Of a stretch of DNA of 64,000 bases, positions 40,743 through 49,292 are shown one piece after another; within the stretch, counting starts at the first letter, position 1, and each line of letters begins with the position of its first letter. The stretch covers positions 1 through 64,000 of the forward strand of contig JAFRZA010000002.1 of NCBI GenBank assembly GCA_017442805.1, written 5' to 3'. Both the position numbers and the translations under genes were made by a program. The DNA is from Erysipelotrichaceae bacterium. Its GTDB lineage: Bacteria > Bacillota_I > Bacilli_A > Erysipelotrichales > Erysipelotrichaceae. The notes under the pieces are model-generated. The model was not told the DNA's origin. It saw only the letters and a list, made by a program, of their open reading frames with translations, and ran no database searches.

Positions 40743-42707
40743 CTATTCCAGTTCAATGGTTCCCGGAGGCTTGCTGGTGATGTCGTAGAAGACGCGGTTG
40801 ACGCCTCTTACCTCATTGATGATCCTGGTCATGATCTTCTGCAGGACGTCATAGGGAATGTCGGTCGCTTCGGCAGTCATGAAGTCCACGGTATTGACTG
40901 ACCGCAGCACGACGGCGTAGTCATAGGTCCTTTCATCGCCCATGACCCCAACCGACTGCATATTGCTCAGGGCCGCGAAGTACTGATTGGCCACCTTGTC
41001 CAGACCGGCCTCTGCTATTTCCTGACGGAAGATGTAATCAGCGTCCTGAACGATGCGCACCTTTTCGGCGGTCACCTCACCGACGATGCGGACACCTAAG
41101 CCCGGTCCCGGGAAAGGCTGGCGGGAGACCAGGTATTCGGGAATGCCCAGCTGTCGTCCCGCTTCTCTGACCTCATCCTTGAACAGGTCTCTAAGCGGTT
41201 CGATGATCTCACGGAAATCGACGTGATCAGGCAGACCGCCGACATTGTGATGCGACTTGATGACGGCTGACTCGCCGCCCAGTCCGCTTTCCACCACGTC
41301 GGGATAAATGGTTCCCTGAACCAGGAAGTCGACCCTGCCGATCTTGCGGGCTTCCTCTTCAAAAACGCGGATGAACTGCTCGCCGATGATCTTCCGCTTT
41401 CTTTCCGGCTCACTGACGCCCTTAAGGGCGGCGTAGAACTGCTCTCTGGCATCTACCCGGATGAAGTTGAGGTCATAAGGTCCCTGCTCTCCGAAAACGG
41501 CGCTGACTTCATCAGCCTCATTCTTTCGTAACAGACCGTGGTCGACGAAGACGCAGGTCAGCTGCCTGCCGACGGCCCGGGAAAGCAGCACGGCGCAGAC
41601 GGAGGAATCAACTCCGCCGCTTAAGGCGCACAGCACCTTTCCGTCACCGATCTTCTGACGCAGAGCGGTGATGGAGTTTTGTACAAAGCTGCCCATGTCC
41701 CAGTCACCCCGGCAGTGACAGACGTTGTAGACGAAATTGCTTAATATCTCCCTGCCTCTGACGGTGTGGAGAACTTCGGGATGAAACTGCAGAGCGTAGA
41801 GCTTTCTTTCCTCGTTCTGGCAGCCGGCTGCCGGGCAGTTGGCCGTCTCGGCGATGATCTCAAAACCCGGCGCGATTGCGGAAATGTAGTCGGAATGACT
41901 CATCCAGCAGACGGTCTGCTCCTCAATGCCCGCAAAAAGCGGACTGGAAGTATTTACTCTGACCGGCGTCTTGCCGTATTCGCGGTTGTCGGCCCGCTGA
42001 ACTTTGCCGCCCAGCATGTGCATCATCAGCTGTGCCCCGTAACATAAGCCCAGAACGGGAATGCCGCAGTCAAACAGTTCAGGCGGACAAAGCGGGGAAT
42101 CAGGCAGATAACAGCTGTTGGGTCCGCCGGTCAGAATGATGCCCCTGGGTTTTCTTTCCAGGATCTTCTTCAGTTCAGTCCGGTAGGAATATATTTCGGT
42201 GTATACGCCGCACTCTCTTACCCGCCGGGCAATCAGCTGATTGTACTGCCCGCCGAAGTCGATCACGATCACCGGTTCCTTTTCCATGGCTGTCTTCCTT
42301 TCCTTATTTCCAAGCTGATCCAGCAGCTGCCGGTCAGCCTGACACAGTTCATACTCTTCGCAATCATCGATGCTAACCCATCTCAGATCATTATGTTCCA
42401 GTAACTGCGGCTTACCCTCAGCTACCAGACAGCGGTAAAGGGTCAGATGCACATCGAATTCCGGATAATAGCAGACCGTTTCGCACAGTCTTTCACCGAC
42501 TTCAGCCCGGAAACCCAGTTCTTCCTGAAGCTCCCTTTCCAACGCCTGCGGCCGGCTTTCGTTCTCCTCGACCTTGCCGCCGGGGAACTCCCATAGCAGA
42601 CCCCTGTCCTTATGGGCGTTGCGCTGGCAGATCATGAACCTGTCGCCGTCAAAGATCATGGCGGCCACGACTTCAATCATTCTTCTCTCATTTTCCGACC
42701 CGTTCAT
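40743..42707 (-). CDS. guaA: MutT-type Nudix domain fused to GMP synthase
   Basis: 654 residues in one open frame. Residues 10-134 are a MutT-like Nudix hydrolase; the Nudix box runs from G43 (GGKVEENE) through RELQEELGF at 58-66 and is intact. From residue 141 a complete glutamine-hydrolysing GMP synthase follows: class I amidotransferase C222 in [10 protein letters not shown]309/E311 in QFHPEV, ATP-pyrophosphatase loop LSGGVDSSV (362-370), and the dimerisation end PPGTIELE. The first activity would clean oxidised dGTP, the second converts XMP to GMP. ATG 42707 has GGAGG 13 bases away; ATG 42680 ([10 protein letters not shown]) fits MutT family starts better. An internal ATG at the GMP synthase border has a GGAAAGGA site. 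Confidence 0.92.
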   Translation of the reverse strand: MNGSENERRMIEVVAAMIFDGDRFMICQRNAHKDRGLLWEFPGGKVEENESRPQALERELQEELGFRAEVGERLCETVCYYPEFDVHLTLYRCLVAEGKPQLLEHNDLRWVSIDDCEEYELCQADRQLLDQLGNKERKTAMEKEPVIVIDFGGQYNQLIARRVRECGVYTEIYSYRTELKKILERKPRGIILTGGPNSCYLPDSPLCPPELFDCGIPVLGLCYGAQLMMHMLGGKVQRADNREYGKTPVRVNTSSPLFAGIEEQTVCWMSHSDYISAIAPGFEIIAETANCPAAGCQNEERKLYALQFHPEVLHTVRGREILSNFVYNVCHCRGDWDMGSFVQNSITALRQKIGDGKVLCALSGGVDSSVCAVLLSRAVGRQLTCVFVDHGLLRKNEADEVSAVFGEQGPYDLNFIRVDAREQFYAALKGVSEPERKRKIIGEQFIRVFEEEARKIGRVDFLVQGTIYPDVVESGLGGESAVIKSHHNVGGLPDHVDFREIIEPLRDLFKDEVREAGRQLGIPEYLVSRQPFPGPGLGVRIVGEVTAEKVRIVQDADYIFRQEIAEAGLDKVANQYFAALSNMQSVGVMGDERTYDYAVVLRSVNTVDFMTAEATDIPYDVLQKIMTRIINEVRGVNRVFYDITSKPPGTIELE

Positions 42708-42714
42708 TTTTCAC
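42688..42714 (-). other. Possible 8-codon upstream reading frame
   Basis: GTG at 42714 lies six bases after a perfect GGAGG and reads eight sense codons (fMKNERVGK) to TGA at 42688. The stop falls just before the ATG at 42680. The best ribosome site of this mRNA therefore serves this frame rather than guaA. Confidence 0.35.
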
Positions 42715-42736
42715 GCGCATCCTCCATATGCCTAAT

Positions 42737-42742
42737 ATTATA
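42737..42742 (-). promoter_or_regulatory. -10 box of the MutT-guaA gene
   Basis: Minus-strand TATAAT; TTGAAA lies 14 bases upstream, short of the ideal spacing. No guanine riboswitch or PurR box is seen. Confidence 0.45.
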
Positions 42743-42768
42743 GCTTAATAATGCTCTTTCAAGACAAA

Positions 42769-42790
42769 AAGCGGCCGCAGCCGCTTAAAA
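42769..42790 (-). terminator. Terminator of ywaF-like gene
   Basis: AAGCGGC-cgca-GCCGCTT perfect stem; minus strand continues TTTTTGTC. Confidence 0.85.
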
Positions 42791-42812
42791 TTCCGTTTAT
42801 GAATCCCCGTAT

Positions 42813-43580
42813 CTATTTCCTTTTCGCCCTGCGGAAGACGGGAATGTAGAATACGGCCACCAGCGCAAATGCCAGCACGGTGATCACGGCCAGGTAGAGA
42901 TACCAGTGCCAGATTTCCGTCAGGGCGATGTTGATGGGCGGACGGTAAGTGAAGAACATGTTGGTGATGAAATCCACGCTTACCAGCTGGCCGTTGACAT
43001 AGGTCGGGGAAGCCAGCAGGGAGTTGACGTAGAGGGAAAGGAAGGCCATCAGGGCGACGATGCCCATCGTGCTGAAGTAATGTTTCGGCCTGATCTCAAC
43101 TTCGCCGCATCTGTAGATGTAAAGGCCGAGAATTATCAGCATCGTGTGATAAAGGAAGAACTGATAAGCCATCGGATGAGTGAATGACTGATCCGGTCTG
43201 ATCGTCGTCGAATAGATCGAAGGCATGGCCAGCGCCATGAAGGCGCCTAAGATCGTGGTCGGATACATGAAGGCCAGAACGGAATCGTGGAAATCGCTCT
43301 TCTTGCTGAAACGGGCGTAGAAGATGATCAGGATCTGAATGGAACACAGATGCAGGGGCATGTGGTTCAGCTCGATGTAGGGGTAAACCAGCGAGCCGTC
43401 TGATGAGGGTACCATTCTGATCATCGAGAAGACCTTGATTATCTCGGAAAGCACGCAGACCACGCAGCAGACGCTCAGCACGTCCTTAAGCTCCGGTTTG
43501 TTCTTCTTGAGATAAACCGTAAAGCCGGCAACGATGGCCAGGCAGATTACCAGCCAGATGATGTGGTAGATCGAAAACAT
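42813..43580 (-). CDS. YwaF-type integral membrane protein (TIGR02206)
   Basis: 255 residues with seven hydrophobic segments. ELNHMPLHLCSIQILIIFYARF is the hallmark of the YwaF/TIGR02206 family, and IWHWYLYLAVI close to the C-terminus is also typical. The conserved polar residues inside the membrane suggest binding or transport, but family function is not established. An AGAAGGAGAATAATGT leader precedes the ATG. It is a single gene with its own terminator, divergent from a TPR-like protein. Confidence 0.85.
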   Translation of the reverse strand: MFSIYHIIWLVICLAIVAGFTVYLKKNKPELKDVLSVCCVVCVLSEIIKVFSMIRMVPSSDGSLVYPYIELNHMPLHLCSIQILIIFYARFSKKSDFHDSVLAFMYPTTILGAFMALAMPSIYSTTIRPDQSFTHPMAYQFFLYHTMLIILGLYIYRCGEVEIRPKHYFSTMGIVALMAFLSLYVNSLLASPTYVNGQLVSVDFITNMFFTYRPPINIALTEIWHWYLYLAVITVLAFALVAVFYIPVFRRAKRK

Positions 43581-43754
43581 ACATTATTCTCCTTCTGATA
43601 CGGTGATCAGCAACTGTCAATTAACAGACATCCTGATTAGATTATACAACACTGAATGGCCATTTACATACCGCCTGAAGTCCCGCAAGCGGGTCATTTC
43701 ATCAATTCTTCACAAAAATCTGGCAGAATGAGGCTGAAAACAAGAGGACTTACC

Positions 43755-44393
43755 ATGACAAAGAATCAGATCTTCATGATCGCGGCGATCGTCCTGACCG
43801 TCGTGATGATCGTCTGGAAGCTCGTCAGCCGCGCCCGGACGAAGCGGATCACCGATGAACTGACCGCCTGCATGATGGCAGGCGATTTTGAGCGCTTCGA
43901 CGCTCTGGCTGACGATCCGGAAACCCGGAAGGCCGTCTACCCCTTCAATCTGACCTACGCGAAGCTCAACAGCTATCTGATGCGCAACGACCTTGAGAAG
44001 GCGACCGCGATGTTCGATGAACTGCGCGACTTCCGTCTCAGCAACAGCCAGAAGCTGGAAGTAAGCCAGCTGGGCTTCAATTTCTTCATTTCCCGCGACG
44101 ACGCCGAAAGAGCTTCCTACTATCACGACGTCATCAACTCGCTGCCCGGCAATGAAGCCGCCAAGGATAACATCAATGCCATCTACGAAATCATCGTGGA
44201 AAAGAAGACCGACCGCCTGCAACAGCTGCTGGACATCAATGAAAAGCTTGACGACATGCGCCGCAGCAGCAACGAATACCTGATCTCCGAGATCTACGCC
44301 AGCATGGGCGATGAGAAAAACCGGCAGAAATACGAAAGACTGGCGAAAAAGCATCTGGAAAACTACCAGCGGATGCTCTCGGGAAGGAAATGA
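43755..44393 (+). CDS. Membrane-anchored helical-repeat (TPR-like) protein
   Basis: 212 residues. One N-terminal membrane helix (about 6-22) is followed by a cytoplasmic-looking, wholly helical domain. Paired helices with the spacing of TPR repeats can be seen (ELTACMMAGDFERFDALAD, LTYAKLNSYLMRNDLEKATAMFDEL, FNFFISRDDAERASYYHDV, EYLISEIYASMGDEKNRQKYER). It probably acts as an interaction scaffold. ATG 43755 is chosen because AGAGG lies upstream; no ribosome site serves the earlier ATG at 43656. Family name not recognised. Confidence 0.75.
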   Translation: MTKNQIFMIAAIVLTVVMIVWKLVSRARTKRITDELTACMMAGDFERFDALADDPETRKAVYPFNLTYAKLNSYLMRNDLEKATAMFDELRDFRLSNSQKLEVSQLGFNFFISRDDAERASYYHDVINSLPGNEAAKDNINAIYEIIVEKKTDRLQQLLDINEKLDDMRRSSNEYLISEIYASMGDEKNRQKYERLAKKHLENYQRMLSGRK

Positions 44394-44421
44394 ACCCCGC
44401 CGCTTGAAACGAGCATAATTA

Positions 44422-44458
44422 CTGCGTGTTTGCGTATTCTGTTGTTAAACAAGCGCAG
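44422..44458 (+). other. Stem-loop between TPR-like gene and PTS operon
   Basis: CTGCGTGTTT pairs with AAACA and CGCAG across a two-base AG bulge; an A/T-rich tract ATTTTGCTGATTATTTTT follows. It may be an imperfect terminator of the upstream gene. Confidence 0.4.
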
Positions 44459-44495
44459 ATTTTGCTGATTATTTTTCGTTTCGGCGCGATATTTA

Positions 44496-44525
44496 TTGTG
44501 AATGTAAGGGTTTTTACTTTATGAT
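44496..44525 (+). promoter_or_regulatory. PTS operon promoter
   Basis: TTGTGA (44496-44501), 18-base spacer, TATGAT (44520-44525). No -24/-12 (sigma-54) site is seen, although some mannose-family PTS operons use one. Confidence 0.5.
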
Positions 44526-44536
44526 TAAATCATAAA
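44518..44536. promoter_or_regulatory. Palindromic operator candidate of PTS operon
   Basis: TTTATGATT-A-AATCATAAA, a perfect 19-base inverted repeat covering the -10 box. A half-site copy (TATGATTAAA) recurs at 44549-44558. Likely binding site of an unlinked repressor. Confidence 0.6.
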
Positions 44537-44588
44537 TCAGGCAGTTCTATGATTAAAACAGAACTCATTTATAAGGAGGATTTACATA

Positions 44589-45071
44589 ATGGGTATGAAT
44601 GTAGTGTTTGCCAGAGTCGATAACAGACTCATGCACGGTATTGTTATTACGCAGTATTTCCCGACTACCGGTGCCAAGAGAATCATGGTTGTCGATGATG
44701 ATACCGCAAACAATCCCGCCAGAAAGGACATGATGAACCTGGCCAAGCCCAACGGCGTTGCTTCCAGCATCATCACCTTCGAGAAGGCCAAGGAAAACAT
44801 CCTGGCGAATAAGTACGGCGACCAGACCATCTTCTTACTGGCCAAGTCACCGCGGACCATCGCTGAGATCGTCAAGCTCGGTGTTCCGATCAAGAAACTG
44901 ATCATCGGCTGCACAGACATGCTCAACGAAGGCCATAAGCTTTCCGACCGGGCTTTCATCAATGATGATGAAGTCGAAGCCTGCAAGGAACTGCGCGATG
45001 CCGGCACCCAGATCGTTGTTCAGCACAACCCGGCCATTCCGCAGGTCGATGTCTGGTCTGTCTTAAAGTAG
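44589..45071 (+). CDS. PTS mannose/fructose/sorbose-family IIB subunit
   Basis: 160 residues of the EIIB fold of the mannose (PTSII-Man) family. The phosphorylated histidine is H16 in FARVDNRLMHGIVITQ, and RIMVVDDDTANNPARKDMM and the YGDQTIFLLAKSPR segments are typical. It transfers phosphate from IIA to the incoming sugar at IIC/IID. AAGGAGG lies nine to ten bases before ATG 44589. First gene of an operon with IIC, IID, a hydrolase, IIA, kinase and esterase. The sugar cannot be read from sequence. Confidence 0.93.
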   Translation: MGMNVVFARVDNRLMHGIVITQYFPTTGAKRIMVVDDDTANNPARKDMMNLAKPNGVASSIITFEKAKENILANKYGDQTIFLLAKSPRTIAEIVKLGVPIKKLIIGCTDMLNEGHKLSDRAFINDDEVEACKELRDAGTQIVVQHNPAIPQVDVWSVLK

Positions 45072-45117
45072 TATCTAATTAAAATTTAGATATAGAAGAA
45101 AGGAGATTTACTCTATT

Positions 45118-45912
45118 ATGTTTGGAATGAATATTCTGCAGGCTCTGCTGATCATTCTATTCGCTGTCTACAGAGCAGTCGACATGTATGGACCACAGAC
45201 CTTCGTTCTCGGTTGGAGTAACGTTGGTGAAGGCTTCATCGTCGGTGCCATCCTGGGTAACCCGGCTGTAGGTATTGAGATCGGTGCTACTCTGTCACTG
45301 ATGTCTCTTGGTGTAGTAGGTCTGGGCGGTGCTTCCGTTCCCAACTTCCACATCACTACCTTCGTCGCAACCATCGTTGCCGTTCAGCTGAATGAACCCA
45401 TCGCCACTGGTATGGCCGTTGGCTTACCGGTTGCCATGCTGTCCGTTTATCTTGACATCCTGATCAAGACCATCGGTACCGGCATCGCCGCCAGAGCTCA
45501 GCAGCACATTGAAAAGGGCGAATTCGACAAGGGTATTAAGTTACCGTTAGTCATCGCCTTCATGAACTACTTCCAGTGGGCCTTACCGGTCGCCATCGTT
45601 ATCTTTGCCGGCCAGGGTGTTGTTCAGGCTATCGTTAACATCATGCCCGAATGGCTGTACAACGGCTTAAATGTTGCCGGTAAGTTACTGCCTGTCACAG
45701 GTATGGCAATGTTAATCAACTACATGCCGATCGACAAGCATTGGCAGTATCTGCTGCTCGGCTTCGTACTGTATTCATATCTGAAGCTCAGCGTTCTGCC
45801 GATTGGTATGATCGGTCTCGTCTTCGCTCTGATCTACTACAAGAACGAAGTCAAGTTCAAGCAGCTGCAGGCCAGCGGTGTTTCTGTTGGAGGTGACATG
45901 GAAGATGAGTAA
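45118..45912 (+). CDS. PTS mannose-family IIC subunit
   Basis: 264 residues, membrane permease subunit of the sorbose/mannose class. GPQTFVLGWSNVGEGFIVGAILGNPAVGIEIGATL-type N-terminal blocks and the PVAMLSVYLDILIKTIGTG segment are family features; eight or so hydrophobic segments can be counted. Together with IID it forms the channel for sugar uptake. AGAAAGGAGA precedes the ATG. Leucine is written largely as TTA and small residues as GGT/GCT, unlike neighbouring genes. Its end overlaps the IID start by eight bases. Confidence 0.93.
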   Translation: MFGMNILQALLIILFAVYRAVDMYGPQTFVLGWSNVGEGFIVGAILGNPAVGIEIGATLSLMSLGVVGLGGASVPNFHITTFVATIVAVQLNEPIATGMAVGLPVAMLSVYLDILIKTIGTGIAARAQQHIEKGEFDKGIKLPLVIAFMNYFQWALPVAIVIFAGQGVVQAIVNIMPEWLYNGLNVAGKLLPVTGMAMLINYMPIDKHWQYLLLGFVLYSYLKLSVLPIGMIGLVFALIYYKNEVKFKQLQASGVSVGGDMEDE

Positions 45913-46711
45913 GCCAGTATATCAGTTAACCAACAAGGATATCAAGGAAGCCAATTTCCGTTTCTTATGGGTATCCATCGCATGCTTCAACTACGGCACC
46001 CAGCTCGGACCGAGCGTCGTCTGGGGCATCTCTAAGGCTTTAAGAAAGCTTTATCCTGAGGATGAAGACTACAAGGCCGCATTACTTAACCATTCAAAGT
46101 ACTATAACTCACAGCCGTACATGGGCAGCTTGATCATCGGTGCTGCTCTGGGTATGGAACAGGAATTAGGTATTGAAGGCAAGGACGCCATTCAGGACTT
46201 CAAAGCTGGTCTGATGGGCCCGACTGCCGGTATCGGTGACTCCATTTTCTGGATCATGATGCCCGCCATCTTCACTCCGATTGCTGCTTCAATGGCTTAT
46301 GACGGATCACTGGTAGGCTGGCTGATCGAATGTGTTTACTGGATCATCCTGCACTGCTTCCGTATGAGATTCTTCGGTTGGGGCTTCAAGATGGGTGGAA
46401 ACTTCGTTTCCGTCATCAAGGATCAGCTGCCGTTAGTTACTGACGCTGTCGGTATCTTAGGCTTAACCGTTTTAGGTGCTCTGATCCCCTCAACTATCGG
46501 TATCACCTGCCCGGTCGTCCTGGACTTAGGCAATGACAACATCGTTAATATCCAGGGTCTGTTAGACACTCTGTTACCGAACTTCCTGGCAGTTCTGTCA
46601 ACCTTCATTGCTGCCAAGTTATTAAGAGGAAGAAAGTTAACCATGACTCAGCTGGTTCTGGCTGTTCTGGCTATCTCCATCCTCTTATCAGCATTAGGCA
46701 TCATCGCTTAA
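45905..46711 (+). CDS. PTS mannose-family IID subunit
   Basis: 268 residues. NYGTQLGPSVVWGISKALRK and YNSQPYMGSLIIGAALGMEQ are conserved near the N-terminus; KAGLMGPTAGIGDSIFWIMM is the signature segment of IID. The C-terminus has three membrane helices. ATG 45905 is preceded by GGAGGTG within the IIC gene. Codon use matches IIC (many TTA leucines). A strong terminator follows its stop, so the first three PTS genes may be expressed more highly than the rest of the operon. Confidence 0.94.
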   Translation: MSKPVYQLTNKDIKEANFRFLWVSIACFNYGTQLGPSVVWGISKALRKLYPEDEDYKAALLNHSKYYNSQPYMGSLIIGAALGMEQELGIEGKDAIQDFKAGLMGPTAGIGDSIFWIMMPAIFTPIAASMAYDGSLVGWLIECVYWIILHCFRMRFFGWGFKMGGNFVSVIKDQLPLVTDAVGILGLTVLGALIPSTIGITCPVVLDLGNDNIVNIQGLLDTLLPNFLAVLSTFIAAKLLRGRKLTMTQLVLAVLAISILLSALGIIA

Positions 46712-46725
46712 TCAAGCAACCGTCT

Positions 46726-46761
46726 TACAGGCAGGCTCATACAGCCTGCCTGTATTTTTTT
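46726..46761 (+). terminator. Intra-operon terminator
   Basis: TACAGGCAGGC-tcataca-GCCTGCCTGTA (11 perfect pairs) followed by seven T's. Only 20 bases later the next gene begins, with no room for a good promoter, so downstream genes depend on read-through. Confidence 0.88.
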
Positions 46762-46781
46762 GAACAAGGAGGACACTCATT

Positions 46782-48020
46782 ATGAAATTGGCATTTGAAG
46801 AAATCATTATCAACCCTGAAAAGCCCTGCATGCAGTGCGGTTACGTGCAGCGCGATCACCCGTATGAGACCGTTCACGACGACGTCAAGGCAGTGATTTA
46901 CGTTCTGACCCTGCAGAGCGGCAAGATGGCCTGGGTCTCCCTCGACTCCGTCGGCTTAGGCGAGAAGCTGCTGCAGCTGCTTTACCGCAAGGCGGCCAAA
47001 AAGGGCGTAGAGTTGAATGATGACAATCTGATAATCGGTGTCTCTCACGACCACAGCGCTCCGGCCATGGGCATGATCATCGCCGACAGGGACGATTCCG
47101 ACCCCGAGTATCTGGAATACCTCTCCGAGATTCTCTCCGCCGCCATCGCGCGCTGTTGGAACGCTGAGGGCGAGGAAGTATTCCCCCGCTATAGCAATCT
47201 CACCGTTGACGGCATTTACTCTAATCGCAATGACGCCAACAAGCTGTCCGACAAGATCGTCCATTTGATCGGCTTCTTTGATAAGGAAGATGATCTGAAG
47301 GCGCTGTTCTGCCAGCTGTCCTGTCATAACACGATCCTGGGTCCCCGCAACTACGCGCTGACCGCCGAGCTCTTCGGCGCTCTGAGAGACCGTCTGGGGC
47401 AGTACTTCCATTGCCAGGTCCTGATGGCCAACGGCAACAGCGGCGACATGGGCAACCGCCAGTACCGCACCGGTCAGAACTTCCCTGATCTGGAACTGAT
47501 GGCCGATAACCTGGCTGAGCAGATCGAAAGAAAGCGCGCCGTCTGGCAGCCCTTTGAAATGAACAGGGTGACCAGAAAGCACGTTGAATACAGCGAAGAT
47601 GTCACCTTTAACTCAAAACAGTGGGCTGACAAGATTGCCGACTTCCAGGAAAGGCTCAGGCACACTGATGATCTAACCGAAAGAAAGGTCCTGCTCTCCG
47701 GCATCGAAGGCTTCAAGTACAAGCAGTCGCTGGGCGACGGTACCCGGAAGATCGAAATGCGGGCTGACGTCTATGACTTCGACGAGCTGCAGATCATTTC
47801 CGTACCCGGAGAACTTGGTTCCATCCTGGGATTGCGGGCCAAGGCTGCTTCCCCGAAGAGATTCTGCATCCTCTGGGGCTATACCGGAAATCTGAATCTG
47901 GGCTACATGGTCGATGAGGAAGCCTACACCATGGAATCTCAGGAAACTAACACCACCGTCTATCCAAAAGGTATGCCGGAACGGTTTGTTGATGCTATAA
48001 TAAAGGTAATGAACAATTAA
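46782..48020 (+). CDS. Neutral/alkaline ceramidase-fold hydrolase, cytoplasmic
   Basis: 412 residues resembling the catalytic domain of neutral/alkaline ceramidase-like proteins, zinc amidases. Matching blocks are NLIIGVSHDHSAPAMG (H89, D90, H91 as metal and catalytic residues), QLSCHNTILGPRNYAL (H182), and LMANGNSGDMGNRQY, equivalent to the ceramidase NxGDxSPN loop. No signal peptide is present, unlike secreted ceramidases, so it should act inside the cell. It is shorter than true ceramidases and lacks the C-terminal Ig-like domain. Its place between IID and IIA suggests an amide- or ester-bearing sugar phosphate as substrate; that is inference. An AAGGAGG site precedes ATG 46782. Confidence 0.8.
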   Translation: MKLAFEEIIINPEKPCMQCGYVQRDHPYETVHDDVKAVIYVLTLQSGKMAWVSLDSVGLGEKLLQLLYRKAAKKGVELNDDNLIIGVSHDHSAPAMGMIIADRDDSDPEYLEYLSEILSAAIARCWNAEGEEVFPRYSNLTVDGIYSNRNDANKLSDKIVHLIGFFDKEDDLKALFCQLSCHNTILGPRNYALTAELFGALRDRLGQYFHCQVLMANGNSGDMGNRQYRTGQNFPDLELMADNLAEQIERKRAVWQPFEMNRVTRKHVEYSEDVTFNSKQWADKIADFQERLRHTDDLTERKVLLSGIEGFKYKQSLGDGTRKIEMRADVYDFDELQIISVPGELGSILGLRAKAASPKRFCILWGYTGNLNLGYMVDEEAYTMESQETNTTVYPKGMPERFVDAIIKVMNN

Positions 48021-48032
48021 GGAGAAAACATA

Positions 48033-48455
48033 ATGAAAGGTATCTTATTACTCAGTCACGGAACCCTGTCCAAGGGCATGTATGAAACCACCCAGTGGTT
48101 CATGGGCGAAGACATCCCCCAGTACGACTATCTCTGCCTGGAACCGGATGATTCACCGGAAGCTTTTGATGAAAAGATCAAGGCCAAGCTCGAAACCCTC
48201 GACACCGGCGAAGGCGTCATCTTCATCGTTGACCTGATGGGCGGCACCCCGTTCAACCGCTCTGCTACCTTCATGAGCCAGGGCGTCGATGTATTCACCG
48301 GCCTGAACCTTCCGCTGGTTCTGGAACTCTTAGGCAAGAGACTTTTCGAAGGCGAAGAGATCGACATGGCTGCTCTGGAACAGATCGGCAAGGACGGCGT
48401 TGTCTATGTCAACAAGCTGTTTGCCTCCATGGCGTCAGGATCTGACGACGAGTAA
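48033..48455 (+). CDS. PTS mannose-family IIA subunit
   Basis: 140 residues of the EIIA-Man fold. H9 in GILLLSHGTLSKGM is the phosphorylation site fed by HPr; FIVDLMGGTPFNRSATFM is the family signature. The usual mannose PTS order puts IIA first or fused to IIB; here it is after the hydrolase and beyond a terminator, which may make IIA limiting. AAGGAGAAAACATA precedes ATG 48033. Spacing to the hydrolase is 12 bases. Confidence 0.93.
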   Translation: MKGILLLSHGTLSKGMYETTQWFMGEDIPQYDYLCLEPDDSPEAFDEKIKAKLETLDTGEGVIFIVDLMGGTPFNRSATFMSQGVDVFTGLNLPLVLELLGKRLFEGEEIDMAALEQIGKDGVVYVNKLFASMASGSDDE

Positions 48456-48536
48456 CATCATCTGACAAAACACATAAAACAAATGACTGCTGCCTTTGCG
48501 ATAAGACAGCAGTTATTGAATGGGAAGGAAACGGAC

Positions 48537-49277
48537 ATGCTTCAGCAGTATGATTTTGAAGTAAACGGACTTCAGGTTCTGGCTCAGTACGACAGCGATG
48601 ACGTTGAAAACGTCTTCATGCCGTTACTGAGGAAGATCCGGGAGTTACAGAAAGAAGCCGGCAGGCGGATCTTCATTTTCCTGGCGGCTCCGCCGGGCAG
48701 CGGCAAGAGCACTCTGCTCGCTTTTCTGCTGCACCTGGCTGAAGAGATGGGCATTGACAACCTGCAGATCGCCGGCATGGACGGCTTCCACTACCCCCAG
48801 GCTTACCTGGATACTCATTATCTGGATCTGGAAGACCGCCGGATCAGGCTGGCCGAGATCAAGGGTCAGAAACATACCTTCGACGTCGATAAGCTGTACG
48901 ATAAGCTGAAGGACAGCCAGCAGGGAAAGTCCTTATGGCCGGTATACAGCCGGCAGATTCACGACCCCATCGACGATGTTCTGCCCATTGAAAAGGACAT
49001 CGTCCTGCTGGAAGGCAACTACCTGCTTCTGGAAGGACCCTGGGCCCGACTGAGGGAGTTCAGTTCGCTGAACATTATGATCAGATGCGAGCCCGAAGTC
49101 GTCAGGGAAAGGCTCATCAACCGCAAGCTCAAGGCCGTTGATACCCTTCAGCAGGCCGTTGAGTGGTACGAGAAGACCGACAGCGTCAATGTCGGCGTCG
49201 TACTGAACGAAAGCGTCGATCCGGACATCCTGATCAACTATGACGGAATTCGCTATCAGGTCGTCTACGGCCTGTAA
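48537..49277 (+). CDS. P-loop sugar/nucleoside kinase (PRK/uridine-kinase-like)
   Basis: 246 residues. A Walker A loop FLAAPPGSGKSTLL (about 49-62) is followed by IAGMDGFHYPQAYLD and DIVLLEGNYLLLEGP, the arrangement of the phosphoribulokinase/uridine-kinase family and of fructose-kinase-like FrcK proteins. RRIRLAEIKGQKHTFD lies in the substrate region. It probably phosphorylates a sugar or sugar phosphate released by this pathway. ATG 48537 has GGAAGGAAACGG upstream; the in-frame ATG at 48483 lacks a site. It lies 81 bases after IIA and 15 bases before the esterase gene. Confidence 0.85.
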   Translation: MLQQYDFEVNGLQVLAQYDSDDVENVFMPLLRKIRELQKEAGRRIFIFLAAPPGSGKSTLLAFLLHLAEEMGIDNLQIAGMDGFHYPQAYLDTHYLDLEDRRIRLAEIKGQKHTFDVDKLYDKLKDSQQGKSLWPVYSRQIHDPIDDVLPIEKDIVLLEGNYLLLEGPWARLREFSSLNIMIRCEPEVVRERLINRKLKAVDTLQQAVEWYEKTDSVNVGVVLNESVDPDILINYDGIRYQVVYGL

Positions 49278-49292
49278 GGAAAGGAAAACCAC

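Noticed and set aside
44401..44588. A riboswitch in the leader of the PTS operon
   Set aside because: Only one imperfect hairpin and a palindrome are seen; nothing matches a known riboswitch core.
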